DNA of 64,000 bases from Sphingomonas quercus (GTDB lineage Bacteria > Pseudomonadota > Alphaproteobacteria > Sphingomonadales > Sphingomonadaceae). The notes under the pieces were generated by a model. The model saw only the letters and a list, made by a program, of their open reading frames with translations. It was not told where the DNA came from and ran no database searches. How positions within the stretch are numbered: the stretch's first letter is position 1; every line of letters begins with the position of its first letter. Shown here piece after piece: positions 1-8,443 of the stretch. The stretch lies in contig NZ_JAHKRT010000005.1 in the NCBI RefSeq assembly GCF_018863195.1, forward strand, positions 186,001 through 250,000, in the 5' to 3' direction. Position numbers and translations under genes: made by a program.

Positions 1-381
1 GAAATCGGCGTCCGCCTCCAATTCCAGCTCCTCCAGTGCGCGCATCTCGTCGCGGCTGCGGCGACCATCGCCCGGCCCCCCCCAGCTGTAATGCGAGGCC
101 TCCGCATAGCCGGAGGCGGAGCGCCGCTCCTCGCCCTCGCGCTGGGCGGCCTCCTCCGCGGACAGGCCTTCGAAGTAATTCCAGTTGCGGTTATATTCGG
201 CGGCATGCTCCTCGCAGAACCACCAGCGTTCCGGGCTGTTGGGCGATTTCGGCGCCGGGCGATCGCCGGGCGCGTCACAACCCTCGCGATCGCACAGCCG
301 CACGCGGGTCGCGCCGCGCTCGCTGCCATAGCCGCGCCAGCGCGGGAAACCCCAGTCCATCGATCGGCCGCTGCGCCTCAT
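1..381 (-). CDS. J-domain-type (DnaJ-like) protein, N-terminal part only
   Basis: The reading frame is open from an ATG at 381 to the window edge (127 codons), so the C-terminus is missing. The visible N-terminal part has a CDREGCDAPG cysteine pair and a WWFCEEHAAEYNRNWNYFEGL segment, giving a C-C-CxxH arrangement that could bind a metal. From memory, this arrangement is typical of the N-terminus of a DnaJ-domain protein common in sphingomonads, whose J domain lies further downstream. That J domain would be outside the window, so the name rests on family memory and not on a visible HPD motif. The start overlaps the stop of the upstream DUF1275 gene as ATGA, which suggests translational coupling. 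It could instead be an unrelated hypothetical protein. Confidence 0.6.
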   Translation of the reverse strand, partial: MRRSGRSMDWGFPRWRGYGSERGATRVRLCDREGCDAPGDRPAPKSPNSPERWWFCEEHAAEYNRNWNYFEGLSAEEAAQREGEERRSASGYAEASHYSWGGPGDGRRSRDEMRALEELELEADADF

Positions 382-998
382 GAAGATCGCAAGCCGGGCA
401 CGAGGAGATGGGCGAGCGCGGCCAGCGCCAGCACGCCCGCCAGCGCCCACAGCAACAGCGCGCCATAAACCGGCCACCACATCGCGCCGGCCAGCACCCC
501 GCAGGCGAAGGCGACGCACAGCGCGATCTCAGGCCCGACGCCGCCGCGCCGCATCGGATCGCCGCCGATCGCCTCGCCGACACGCACCAGCGTGCCGGTA
601 AGATAGGTGACGCCGACGCCGGGAAACACGGTGTTGAGCAGGCCGACGGCCATCACCAGCGTCGGCACGCCGATGCGGTCGGTGCGCATCGCCAGCCAGG
701 CCGAAGCCGCGATCAGCACGGCGGCCATCAGCAACAGCAGCCCCGCCCGGCCACGCCGCATGCGCAGGCCGACCAGCGTGCCGGCGGCGACGCCGCCGAC
801 GAACAGGAAGACGATGCCGATCGCGAGCCCCGCCACGTTCCAGTAATGCGCCTGCGCGGCGATGCCGGCGCGGGTGACGTTACCGGTCATGAACGACAGG
901 AACAGCCCGTCGAGGCTGAGAAAGCCGATGGCATCCGCGCAACCGGCGACAGCGGCCAGCAAGACGGCGGCGGCGGGATGATCGCGACCTTTATCCAC
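378..998 (-). CDS. DUF1275 (YoaK-type) integral membrane protein
   Basis: A polytopic inner-membrane protein of about 206 residues. It has the family opening (VAGCADAIGFLSLDGLFLSFMTGNVTR) followed by five or six hydrophobic segments, including LAIGIVFLFVGGVAAGTLVG, LLLLMAAVLIAASAWLA, and a C-terminal WPVYGALLLWALAGVLALAALAHLL. The function of DUF1275 proteins is unknown; a transport role is usually assumed. The GTG at 998 puts the first membrane segment at the usual distance from the N-terminus. An in-frame ATG at 1103 would add a basic stretch of 35 residues that is atypical of the family. Neither start has a clear ribosome binding site. The stop overlaps the next gene by four bases. Confidence 0.75.
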   Translation of the reverse strand: MDKGRDHPAAAVLLAAVAGCADAIGFLSLDGLFLSFMTGNVTRAGIAAQAHYWNVAGLAIGIVFLFVGGVAAGTLVGLRMRRGRAGLLLLMAAVLIAASAWLAMRTDRIGVPTLVMAVGLLNTVFPGVGVTYLTGTLVRVGEAIGGDPMRRGGVGPEIALCVAFACGVLAGAMWWPVYGALLLWALAGVLALAALAHLLVPGLRSS

Positions 999-1237
999 GG
1001 CGTGCGAAGTAAGGATCGCGACGGCGGAAGTCGAGCCTTTGCGGAAAGGCGCAGCGCGGAAAAGGGATCGGCCGCCCCGCCCCTCCCCCTTTCGCCATGC
1101 CATTCAGTCGGCTTGCTGAACTCGGTTGAGCTTCACCAGGCACCTGCCCGGAGCCCGTGGCGGGGGCAGCCGATCAACGGAGTTCAGGATGAGGAGCCCC
1201 GGGCGCGCCGGGGTTGCCGGCCGCCACGTGGATCAAC

Positions 1238-1605
1238 GCGCCAGAGGATCTGTAAGCCGGGTTCTGTCCACCGGCCGAAGCCGGATGGGCGACCATTCCT
1301 CTAGGGCGACGCTCGCGCGCCGCCTCATGCAACCAACCCGGACGGCGGGCCGGAAACGGGCCATATGCCATCCCTATTCGGTCTTGCTCCCGGTGGGGTT
1401 TGCCGTGCCGTTCCCGTTACCGGGTCCGCGGTGCGCTCTTACCGCACCGTTTCGCCCTTGCCGGCCCGAAGGCCAGGCGGTCTGTTTTCTGTGGCACTGT
1501 CCCTGGGGTCGCCCCCGCCGGGCGTTACCCGGCACCGTGCTTCCGTGGAGCCCGGACTTTCCTCGCCCCCGTTGCCGGGGCCGCGGCCGCCCGATCCTCT
1601 GGCGC
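1238..1605 (-). ncRNA. rnpB: RNase P RNA, bacterial type A
   Basis: On the minus strand the RNA starts near GCGCCAGAGGATCGG at 1605 and ends with CAGATCCTCTGGCGC at about 1238. These ends pair to form the closing P1 helix. The universally conserved GAGGAAAGTCCGGGCTCC block is at 1565-1548. Downstream follow ACAGAAA, a GTAAGAG segment, GGTAACGGGAACGGC, and the 3' segment GGACAGAACCCGGCTTAC, all in the order expected for RNase P RNA. Length is about 368 nt. It is the catalytic RNA that matures tRNA 5' ends. The 5' end lies only about 8 bases after the stop codon of the amidase gene, so its promoter must overlap the end of that gene. A GC palindrome at 1197-1213 just beyond the 3' end is not followed by a T-run. 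Confidence 0.96.
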
Positions 1606-1613
1606 GGGCCGCC

Positions 1614-2309
1614 CTATGCGGCAGCAGTGCACAACGGGTCAAGCAGCAGCGACAGCAGGATGGCGCGGGTCTGGCCGTCGATCACCCCGTCGATGCGATC
1701 GGGGCGGAAGCGGCGCTGAAACGCCCGCACCGCCGCCGGCCCGTCCGACACGTCATAGCCGAAGCGTTCCAGAGCGAGCAGGAAGCCCGGGTCCGTCCAG
1801 TGCGGATCGGAGAGGCTGCGCGCGGGCCGCGGCAAGGCGAGCTTCAGCCGGGCCAGCGCCTCCCAGTCGAACAGCTCGCCCGGATCGAGCTTGCGCGCCG
1901 GGGCGACATCGGAATGGCCGACGACATTGGCCGGCCTGATATGATGCCGCGCGACGATTTCGGCGACGAGCGGGATCAGCGCCGACATCTGCGCCTCGGG
2001 AAACGGCCGATAGCCCCATTCATGCCCGGGATTGACGATCTCGATGCCGACCGAGGCCGAGTTGACGTCGGTGATGCCGCGCCACCGCGCCTTGCCGGCA
2101 TGCCAGGCGCGCTTCGCCTCGTCGACCATGCGCACTACCTGCCCATCCTCGGCGACCAGCCAGTGGCACGACACCTGCGCCTCCGGATCGGTGAGCCGGG
2201 TAATGGCCGACGCGGCGTCCTCCATCCCCGTATAGTGGAGCACCAGCATCGACACCGGCAGCTCGCGCTCGTTGAAATTGGGCGACGGACATTCGATCGC
2301 GTCGATCAC
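1614..2309 (-). CDS. N-acetylmuramoyl-L-alanine amidase (AmpD/AmiD type) with peptidoglycan-binding domain
   Basis: A zinc amidase that cleaves between N-acetylmuramic acid (or its anhydro form) and the stem peptide. The 231-residue protein has an amidase-2 domain at about residues 15-150. Zinc ligands are in LVLHYTG and VGHSDVAPARKLDPG, and SCHWLVAEDG and GIEIVNPGHEW are typical of the family. A PG_binding_1 domain follows (AVRAFQRRFRPDRIDGVIDG, about 190-225). There is no signal peptide or lipobox, unlike E. coli AmiD, so a cytoplasmic role in muropeptide recycling is plausible. The domain order fits AmiD better than AmpD. It lies downstream of the chemotaxis operon on the same strand and just upstream of rnpB. 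Confidence 0.9.
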   Translation of the reverse strand: MIDAIECPSPNFNERELPVSMLVLHYTGMEDAASAITRLTDPEAQVSCHWLVAEDGQVVRMVDEAKRAWHAGKARWRGITDVNSASVGIEIVNPGHEWGYRPFPEAQMSALIPLVAEIVARHHIRPANVVGHSDVAPARKLDPGELFDWEALARLKLALPRPARSLSDPHWTDPGFLLALERFGYDVSDGPAAVRAFQRRFRPDRIDGVIDGQTRAILLSLLLDPLCTAAA

Positions 2310-2413
2310 GCGGGCAGCTCCCCCTCGAGCCGGGGCGGTGAAGGCCCGGCGGCGCCCCTCCTACGCGCTTGCGGCAAGCGAGGCAAAATCGATCGGCCGG
2401 GCCGGTCCGCCGG

Positions 2414-3250
2414 TCACGCCGCGCGCCACGCATCCTCGGGAAGGATCGGCCGGTAGAGGCCGCGGCATTCGAAGTCGGAGACGAACACCTCGGTGTTGCC
2501 GATGACGGTCTCGCCGGCGCCGAGCATCAGCACGCCGTCCGGCGCGATCACGCTGGCCAGCCGGCCGAACACCTGCCGCCTGAGCGACGACGAGAAATAG
2601 AGCAGCACGTTGCGGCACAGGATCGCGTCGAAGCGGCCCGGATGGGGTGCGGCGTCGAGCAGGCTGCGCTGCTGGAAGCGGACCGCCTGGCGCAGCGCCG
2701 GCGCGGCCACCCAGACATCCTCCTCCTTGTCGAACCAGCGCACCATCTTGGCCATGGGCAGCCCGCGCTGGATCTCGAAATGGCTGTAGCGCCCGGCGCG
2801 CGCCGCCTCGATGGCGCCGCGCGACACATCGGTGGCGACGATGTCGATCGTCCACCCCTCCCACCGCGCCGGCTCGTCAGCGAACATCATCGCCAGCGTA
2901 TAGGCTTCCTGCCCGGTGGAGCAGCCGGCACACCAGATGGCGAGGCGGCGGCCCGCCCCGCGCTCGCGCTGCAACCGGGCGAGCCCCTTGTCCTTGAGCA
3001 GGGCGAAGGACGCCTGATCGCGATAGAAGGAAGTCTCGTTGTTGAGCAGCGCGTCGACCACCGCATCGGCAAGCGCGTGATCATGGCCGGCCTGGATGTG
3101 GGACACCAGCGCATCGGCAGAGGCATAGCCGTGGCTGCGCAACAGCGGCGCCAGGCCCGTCTCCAGCCGCCAGCGTCGCCCGACCTGCAGCTGTTGGCCG
3201 GTGCGCGCTTCGAGCAGGCCGGCGAGCACGCGGGTGGCGCCGTCGCTCAC
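2414..3250 (-). CDS. cheR: Chemotaxis protein methyltransferase CheR
   Basis: Methylates glutamates on chemoreceptors using S-adenosylmethionine. The N-terminal helical CheR_N domain (GATRVLAGLLEARTG...) is followed by the methyltransferase domain. The latter shows NNETSFYRDQ, IWCAGCSTGQEAYTLAM (SAM site), IVATDVS, DAILCRNVLLYF and GVLMLGAGETV. The GTG at 3250 overlaps the cheB stop as GTGA. A second in-frame GTG at 3256 is possible and would leave GGAGG inside the gene. It is the last gene of cheA-cheW-cheY-cheB-cheR. No receptor gene is in the window, so the receptors it acts on must be encoded elsewhere. Confidence 0.95.
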   Translation of the reverse strand: MSDGATRVLAGLLEARTGQQLQVGRRWRLETGLAPLLRSHGYASADALVSHIQAGHDHALADAVVDALLNNETSFYRDQASFALLKDKGLARLQRERGAGRRLAIWCAGCSTGQEAYTLAMMFADEPARWEGWTIDIVATDVSRGAIEAARAGRYSHFEIQRGLPMAKMVRWFDKEEDVWVAAPALRQAVRFQQRSLLDAAPHPGRFDAILCRNVLLYFSSSLRRQVFGRLASVIAPDGVLMLGAGETVIGNTEVFVSDFECRGLYRPILPEDAWRAA

Positions 3251-4395
3251 CTCCACTGGACGGCGTCCCGCAGCGGCACGCGATGAGCCGCGGCATGGCG
3301 GCGGGCGATGCGCCGCGCGATCGCCGCCGGCTCCATCACGCCGGCGGTGTCTCCGGCGACAGCGACGGCACCGGGCATGCCCCATACCGCCGATGTCGCC
3401 ATGTCCTGCGCCAGCACCTCGCCGCCTGCCTCGCACAGCCGCGGGGCGGCGAGCGCGCCGTCACGGCCCATGCCGCTCAGCACCACGCCGACCCCGCCGG
3501 GGCCATAGGTGGCGGCGACCGCGTCGAACATCGGATCGACCGACGGCAGGCAACCGGACGCCGCCGGCGCGCGATCGAGGACGACACGCACGACCACGCC
3601 GCTGCGCATCAGGCCGAGATGGGCGTCGCCGGGCGCGATCAGCATCATCCCCCCATCCAGCCGATCACCGTCGGCGGCGACGCGCGCCGGGCGGCCGGCG
3701 ATGTCCGCGATCTGCGTGGCGAAATAGGGCATGAACGACGCCGGCAGATGCTGGGTGATGAGGATCGGCACCGCCACTTCCAGCGGCAGCGCGCGGAAGA
3801 AGGCGGACAGCGCGTGGAGGCCGCCGGTCGAGGCGCCGATGGCGATGCAGCCGATCGGGCCGGCCACCGGCGGCCGCAAGGGCAGCGGCCGCTGGACCGG
3901 GGCCAGTGGCTCGACACGGATGGCAACCGTATCGGGCAGCGCCGGATTGGGCGCGTGGCCGATGCGCAGCAGCGTCTCGGCCAGCACATCGGCGAAGCGC
4001 CCGCCGAAACTGCCCGCGCCGGGCTTGGGCAAGGTATCGGCCGCGCCGAGCGTCATCGCCCGCACCGCCGCGGCGCCGCCGACATCGCAGGAGGAGGAGA
4101 TGACGAGCACACGCGCGCCGCTCGCCTCGATCAGGCGGGGCAGCGCGGTGAGGCCGTCGGTTCCGGGCATGTCAACGTCGAGCAGGATGATGTCGACGCC
4201 GATCGTCGCCAGCTTCTCGAGCGCCTGGTCGGCCGTATGGGCGACGGCAACCACCTCGAAGGCGGCATGCGGCTCCAGCATGCGCTGGAAGATCGAGCGG
4301 GCGACGACCGAATCGTCGACCAGCATCAACCGGATCGGTCGGGGCGCCGGGCCGGTGGCGGCGCTGAAGCCAGATGGAGCGGGCTGGGCCGTCAT
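3247..4395 (-). CDS. cheB: Chemotaxis response regulator / protein-glutamate methylesterase CheB
   Basis: Removes methyl groups from chemoreceptors when phosphorylated by CheA. The receiver domain spans about residues 20-140, with acidic pocket VDDS at 26-29 and phospho-acceptor D73 in LLDVDMPG. The C-terminal methylesterase domain (about 180-375) has the catalytic triad S189 (IGASTGG), H216 (TQHLP) and D312 (SGMGRDG). Length of 382 residues is normal. The receiver lacks the usual signature Thr/Ser context at VISSSCDVGG, but the site is intact. It overlaps the downstream cheR by four bases and lies 17 bases after cheY. Confidence 0.96.
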   Translation of the reverse strand: MTAQPAPSGFSAATGPAPRPIRLMLVDDSVVARSIFQRMLEPHAAFEVVAVAHTADQALEKLATIGVDIILLDVDMPGTDGLTALPRLIEASGARVLVISSSCDVGGAAAVRAMTLGAADTLPKPGAGSFGGRFADVLAETLLRIGHAPNPALPDTVAIRVEPLAPVQRPLPLRPPVAGPIGCIAIGASTGGLHALSAFFRALPLEVAVPILITQHLPASFMPYFATQIADIAGRPARVAADGDRLDGGMMLIAPGDAHLGLMRSGVVVRVVLDRAPAASGCLPSVDPMFDAVAATYGPGGVGVVLSGMGRDGALAAPRLCEAGGEVLAQDMATSAVWGMPGAVAVAGDTAGVMEPAAIARRIARRHAAAHRVPLRDAVQWR

Positions 4396-4412
4396 GCCGG
4401 GGGCTGCCGCTG

Positions 4413-4778
4413 TCAGGCCAGGCCGACGATCTGGAGCTTGCTGTACAGCGTCTCGCGGTCGAACGGCTTCATGACATATTCGTCAGCCCCCGCCTCGATC
4501 GCGGCGCGGATATGGCCGATGCCGTTCTCGGTCGTGCAGAACACCACTTTCGGGCGCCGCGACAGCTCCGCCTCGCCCAGCGCACGGAGGAATTCCATGC
4601 CGCTCATCACCGGCATGTTCCAGTCGAGCAGCACCACGTCGGGCGGCGTCGCCTCGCAATAGACCAGTGCTTCCTTGCCGTCGCCGGCCTCGGCGACCGA
4701 GAAGTCCAGTGTCTCGAGGATATGGCGGGCGACCTTCCGGATCACCTTGGAGTCGTCCACCACCAGACAGGTCTTCAT
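4413..4778 (-). CDS. cheY: Single-domain response regulator CheY
   Basis: A stand-alone receiver of 121 residues that carries the CheA signal to the flagellar motor or acts as a phosphate sink. Visible key residues are D8 and D9 (VVDDS), D52 (LLDWNMP), T82/T83 (FCTTENG) and K104 (VMKPF). The start MKTCLVVDD at 4778 is preceded by GGGGAAG at proper spacing. A longer in-frame extension to 4847 would add 23 residues without family support. It sits between cheW and cheB. The 65 bases before it contain TTAAC and GTTAC half-sites, which might be a weak CtrA-type site. Confidence 0.95.
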   Translation of the reverse strand: MKTCLVVDDSKVIRKVARHILETLDFSVAEAGDGKEALVYCEATPPDVVLLDWNMPVMSGMEFLRALGEAELSRRPKVVFCTTENGIGHIRAAIEAGADEYVMKPFDRETLYSKLQIVGLA

Positions 4779-4843
4779 CCCAATGCTTCCCCGATTGCAC
4801 GCAACCCGTGCCTTAGCCTCACGATGTAACGACGATGTTAATG

Positions 4844-5296
4844 TCACGCGGCACTGGCGAGCGGCCCCGCGACCAGCGCCGCCGTGCCGAGCAGCAGCAG
4901 CGCCTCGCCCTCATACTCCATCATGCCGAGGGCGACCCGCGCCCAGCCCGAGCCGAAGCCGGACCGCAGCGGCTGCACCGCGCCGGAGATGGTGACGACA
5001 TCTTCCACCTCCTCGACGATCACGCCGTAGAGATGGCCCTCGCAGGTGACGACTGCGGCGTGATGCACGGTGGCGGGATCGGGCGGCGGCGCATCGAGGC
5101 CGAGCGCGGCCTCCGCTGAGATCACCGTCAGCACCCGGCTGCGCAGCGCGGCGAGGCCCGCGATATGGCGAGGCCCGCGCGGCACCGGGGTGATCGCCTC
5201 GATCTCGACCACCGAATCGATCTCGGCGGAAGGGAAGGCGACGCGCTGGCCGGCGACCCGCGCGATCAGGTAAAGCTGGTCCATCGTCTCGATCAT
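4844..5296 (-). CDS. cheW: Chemotaxis coupling protein CheW
   Basis: Couples chemoreceptors to CheA. The 150-residue protein is one CheW domain: DQLYLIARVAGQRVAFPSAEI at the start, the conserved VPRGPRHIAGLAALRSRVLTV segment in the middle, and VEEVEDVVTISG. The ATG at 5296 overlaps the cheA stop as ATGA, so cheW is translationally coupled to cheA. Neighbours cheA and cheY confirm the role. Confidence 0.93.
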   Translation of the reverse strand: MIETMDQLYLIARVAGQRVAFPSAEIDSVVEIEAITPVPRGPRHIAGLAALRSRVLTVISAEAALGLDAPPPDPATVHHAAVVTCEGHLYGVIVEEVEDVVTISGAVQPLRSGFGSGWARVALGMMEYEGEALLLLGTAALVAGPLASAA

Positions 5297-7644
5297 GCGC
5301 CTGTCCCCGCGCGCAGCGCCGCCATCAACCCTTCCCGGTCATAGCGGTAGATGGTGCGATCATCGGCACCGTGGCGCTCGGGATGCTCGCGCAAGCGCAC
5401 CACCGGGGCGGGCAGACCATCGGGGGCGGCGCGCTCGCTGCCGGCGATGATTACGCGCGCCTCGGCCGGATCGGCCTCCCCTTCCAGCGCGACGCGATAG
5501 CCGGCGCTCTCGACGAGCGGGCGCAGCACCTCGCGCGTCCAGCGATCGGCGCCGTCGAGCAGCAGGCACAGCGGCCGCTCGGCAGGCGCGCGCGCATCGA
5601 GGACGGTCGCGAACAGCCAATGCGGATCGAGCAGCTCCACCTGCCGCCCATCGACCAGCACCACGCCGGCCACCGGACCGGGCAGCGCCGTCGGCACGAT
5701 GTCGCGGCCGAGATGGACGATGTCGGTAACCTCGGCGATCGCATAGGCCAGCTCGGCGGCGCCATCGCTCATCATCAGCACGCGCAGCTTGCGGCCGTCG
5801 GTCGGCACGTCGCGGCCGAGCACCGGGATGATGCGGCCCTTATGGGCGAGGCGGACGCGGCCGCCCGACAGGCGCACGGCGTCACCCGGCACATCCTCGA
5901 TCCGCTCGACCATGCCGAGGCGGACGGCGCGGTCGGCGCCGTCGAGATCGCGGAACAACAGGGTGCGGATGGTCTCCTCCACCGGGCCCTCGGCGACCGG
6001 CGCGGCAACCGCGCCGATATCCAGCGCGACGCCGCCGACCGCGGCGATGCCGCCCGGATCGAGCAGCAGCATCGGCCGGCCGCTGTCCGGCAAGGTCGTG
6101 CCGGCATAGAGGCCGGTGGCCATCACCGCCGGTGCGGCGGGCTTGATCACCAGCTCCTCATGATCATGGACCATGTCGACGCCGAGCGCGAAGGGCTGGC
6201 CGCCGGACGGCCGCAGCACCACCAGCGTCGAGGGATGACCGCCGTCGCCGCCGCCGAGCCCGAGCACCTCGCCCAGCGCCAGCACCGGCAGGCGACGATC
6301 GCGGATCACCGCAACCGTGGCGTCGCCGACATGCTCCAGCCGCGCGCCCTTGGGAGAGACGCGGACGATCTCGTCGATGGCAGCGCGCGGCAGCGCGAAA
6401 TCCTGGCCGCCGGCGGTGATGGTGAGCGCGGGGATGATGGTTAGCGTCAGCGGCACGCGCAGCGTCAGGCGGGTGCCGACGCGCGGCCGGCTGGCGAGTT
6501 CGACGACGCCCCCGATCCGCTCGATATTGGCGCGTACGATATCCATGCCAACCCCGCGCCCGGATATGGCAGTGACGGCGCTGGCGGTGGACAGGCCCGG
6601 CTCGAACATCAGGGAAAGCTTGCGCGCCTCGGGCAGCGCCTGCGCCTCGGCGACGGTGAGGATGCCGGCAGCGACCGCCTTGGCGACCAGCCGGTCGCTG
6701 TCGACGCCGCGCCCGTCATCGGCGATGTCGATGAGGATCTGGTTGCCGGCCTGCCGCGCGGTGACGCGCAGCGCGCCGGTGGCCGGCTTGCCCGCCCGCG
6801 CCCGCTCCTCGGCGCTTTCCAGCCCGTGGTCGACGGCGTTGCGGACGATGTGGGTGAGCGGATCGCGGATCATCTCGATCATCTCGCGGTCCAGTTCGAC
6901 ATCCTCGCCTTCGACGAGGAGCGAGACGGGCTTGCCCAGCTCGTGGCCGAGATCGCGGACCATCCGCGGCAGCGCGCTGAACAGATTCTCGATGCGCTGC
7001 ATGCGCGTGCGGGTGATCGCCTCGCGCATTTCGGCGATGCAGCCGGACAGCCGCTCGAACGCGGCATCGACATGACCGGCGTGGCCGGCGTCGCGCAGCC
7101 GGCGCGACAGCTCGTTGCGGGCGAGGACGAGATCGGAAACGCCGCCCATCATGCGATCAAGCAGATCGACCGGCAGGCGGATGCTGCGCGCGGCGGCGCG
7201 CGCGACGGCCGGCGCCGGCGCGGCGGCCGGCGCGGGGGCGTGGGCGTGGGCGTGGGCGGTGGACACGGGGTGATCCTGCCCCGGCTCCAGGGCGAGGATC
7301 AGCGCATCGTCGCCGCCTTCCGGAAAGGCTTCGCCGGCATCGAGCGCCTCCACCATCTCGCCGATGCGATCGATAATCGCGAGCACCGCCGAGACGAGCA
7401 CCCCGTCAGGCGTGCGCCGGCCCTCGCGAACCTCCGCCAGCGCGCCCTCGGCGGCGTGGCTCAGCCGTTCGAGGCGGGGCAGATCGAGGAAGCCGCAGCT
7501 TCCCTTGACGGTATGTACGAAGCGGAAGATCGCATCGAGCCGGGCGCGATCGCCCGGTGCGGCCTCCCATGCCACGACCTCGCCAACGAGCGGCCCGAGC
7601 GTCTCGCGGGTCTCGGCGATGAACTCGCCCAGCAATTCGTCCAT
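5293..7644 (-). CDS. cheA: Chemotaxis histidine kinase CheA with extra C-terminal domains
   Basis: Autophosphorylates in response to receptors and passes phosphate to CheY and CheB. The 783-residue protein has an HPt domain at 1-105 with H44 (FVHTVKGSC) and a short [13 protein letters not shown] linker at about 130-148. A dimerisation domain lies at about 152-230, and an HATPase domain at about 255-400 with N box HIVRNAVDHGLE, G1 DDGRGVD and G2 GRGVGMDIV. A CheW domain follows at about 402-535. Beyond this are two unusual parts: a second CheW-like domain at about 558-685, and a receiver-like fold at about 691-783. In the latter the acidic pocket is reduced to LLLDGAD and the phospho-acceptor Asp is replaced (VIIAGSE). 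The usual P2 CheY-binding domain is not obvious. First gene of the che operon. Confidence 0.93.
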   Translation of the reverse strand: MDELLGEFIAETRETLGPLVGEVVAWEAAPGDRARLDAIFRFVHTVKGSCGFLDLPRLERLSHAAEGALAEVREGRRTPDGVLVSAVLAIIDRIGEMVEALDAGEAFPEGGDDALILALEPGQDHPVSTAHAHAHAPAPAAAPAPAVARAAARSIRLPVDLLDRMMGGVSDLVLARNELSRRLRDAGHAGHVDAAFERLSGCIAEMREAITRTRMQRIENLFSALPRMVRDLGHELGKPVSLLVEGEDVELDREMIEMIRDPLTHIVRNAVDHGLESAEERARAGKPATGALRVTARQAGNQILIDIADDGRGVDSDRLVAKAVAAGILTVAEAQALPEARKLSLMFEPGLSTASAVTAISGRGVGMDIVRANIERIGGVVELASRPRVGTRLTLRVPLTLTIIPALTITAGGQDFALPRAAIDEIVRVSPKGARLEHVGDATVAVIRDRRLPVLALGEVLGLGGGDGGHPSTLVVLRPSGGQPFALGVDMVHDHEELVIKPAAPAVMATGLYAGTTLPDSGRPMLLLDPGGIAAVGGVALDIGAVAAPVAEGPVEETIRTLLFRDLDGADRAVRLGMVERIEDVPGDAVRLSGGRVRLAHKGRIIPVLGRDVPTDGRKLRVLMMSDGAAELAYAIAEVTDIVHLGRDIVPTALPGPVAGVVLVDGRQVELLDPHWLFATVLDARAPAERPLCLLLDGADRWTREVLRPLVESAGYRVALEGEADPAEARVIIAGSERAAPDGLPAPVVRLREHPERHGADDRTIYRYDREGLMAALRAGTGA

Positions 7645-7690
7645 TGGCAGCCGGCCCCCGCTGTGACGGGCCCGGTATCGACGGCCAGGG

Positions 7691-7705
7691 TAAATTTAAG
7701 GTTAG
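7691..7705. promoter_or_regulatory. Possible CtrA-type site upstream of cheA
   Basis: The plus strand reads TAAA-N7-TTAG, two mismatches from the TTAA-N7-TTAA CtrA consensus. It sits in an AT-rich patch inside otherwise GC-rich DNA, about 50 bases upstream of the cheA start. CtrA controls motility genes in several alphaproteobacteria. The match is imperfect and no binding is shown. Confidence 0.3.
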
Positions 7706-7744
7706 GAGCATTTCTCCCCCGGCACGCCGCGGGGGAAGAGAAGC

Positions 7745-8386
7745 TCAGGAGATGCGGGGAATCGAGGCGCCGAACATCAGCACCCCCTCATCGGGCTCCG
7801 ACACCAGGATGCGGCCGCCCTGCTGGCCGGCAAGTGCATGGGTGAGCCATGCCGCCGCGGCGCGCGGGGTGAGCGAAGCGCGGTCGGTATTGCCGAGCAG
7901 CGCCTCGCGCAGCTCCGGGTCGAGGACCAGACGCGGCCCTTCGGCGCGAACGACGATCTCCGGCCCTTCCGCGCCGATATCGAGGCGGCCGCCGCGGACC
8001 AGCGCGTCGCAGGCGATCAGGGCGAGATTGAGCAGGATCTTCAGGGCGCCCTTGGGCAGCGCCGGCTCGCCGACCATCCAGCCGAGCTCGATGCGCTTGT
8101 TGTCGCCAAGCAAGCCCTCGATTGCGGCCTTAGCCTCGCGCGCATCGACGAGATCGCCGAAGCCGCCAGCGGCGCCGAAGGCGAGGCGGAAGAATTTCAG
8201 CTTGGCCGCGGACGCGCGCGCGCTCTCGCCGAGCAGCTCCAGCACGCGGGCGCGCATCTCGGGATCATTCTCGTCCGCAAGCAGCTCCAGCCCGTTGTTG
8301 AGCGCGCCGACCGGCGACAGCAGATCATGGCAGAGACGCGAACAAAGAAGGCTGGCGAAATCGACGGCGTCTTGGGTCATCGGCAC
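7745..8386 (-). CDS. chpT: Histidine phosphotransferase ChpT
   Basis: ChpT transfers phosphate from the hybrid kinase CckA to CtrA (and CpdR). The 213-residue protein has the family hallmark LCSRLCHDLLSPVGALNNGLELL with phospho-acceptor H20, then a dimerisation helix pair (ARASAAKLKFFRLAFGAAGG). The C-terminal half is a degenerate HATPase-like fold that does not bind ATP. It lies directly upstream of cheA on the same strand, with a GC hairpin and about 100 bases between them. Its partner CtrA is encoded 29 kb away in this window. Confidence 0.93.
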   Translation of the reverse strand: MPMTQDAVDFASLLCSRLCHDLLSPVGALNNGLELLADENDPEMRARVLELLGESARASAAKLKFFRLAFGAAGGFGDLVDAREAKAAIEGLLGDNKRIELGWMVGEPALPKGALKILLNLALIACDALVRGGRLDIGAEGPEIVVRAEGPRLVLDPELREALLGNTDRASLTPRAAAAWLTHALAGQQGGRILVSEPDEGVLMFGASIPRIS

Positions 8387-8443
8387 TCCTTCGCGTCCCG
8401 CTCCCTTTGCGCGCGACCCGGGTCAGGGCGGCCCTTGTGACGA

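Noticed and set aside
1197-1213. GC palindrome beyond the RNase P RNA 3' end as a terminator
   Set aside because: Perfect palindrome but no T-run on either strand; kept only as a remark.
7706-7744. Hairpin after chpT as an intrinsic terminator
   Set aside because: CCCCCG/CGGGGG stem is present, but the following bases are not T-rich.
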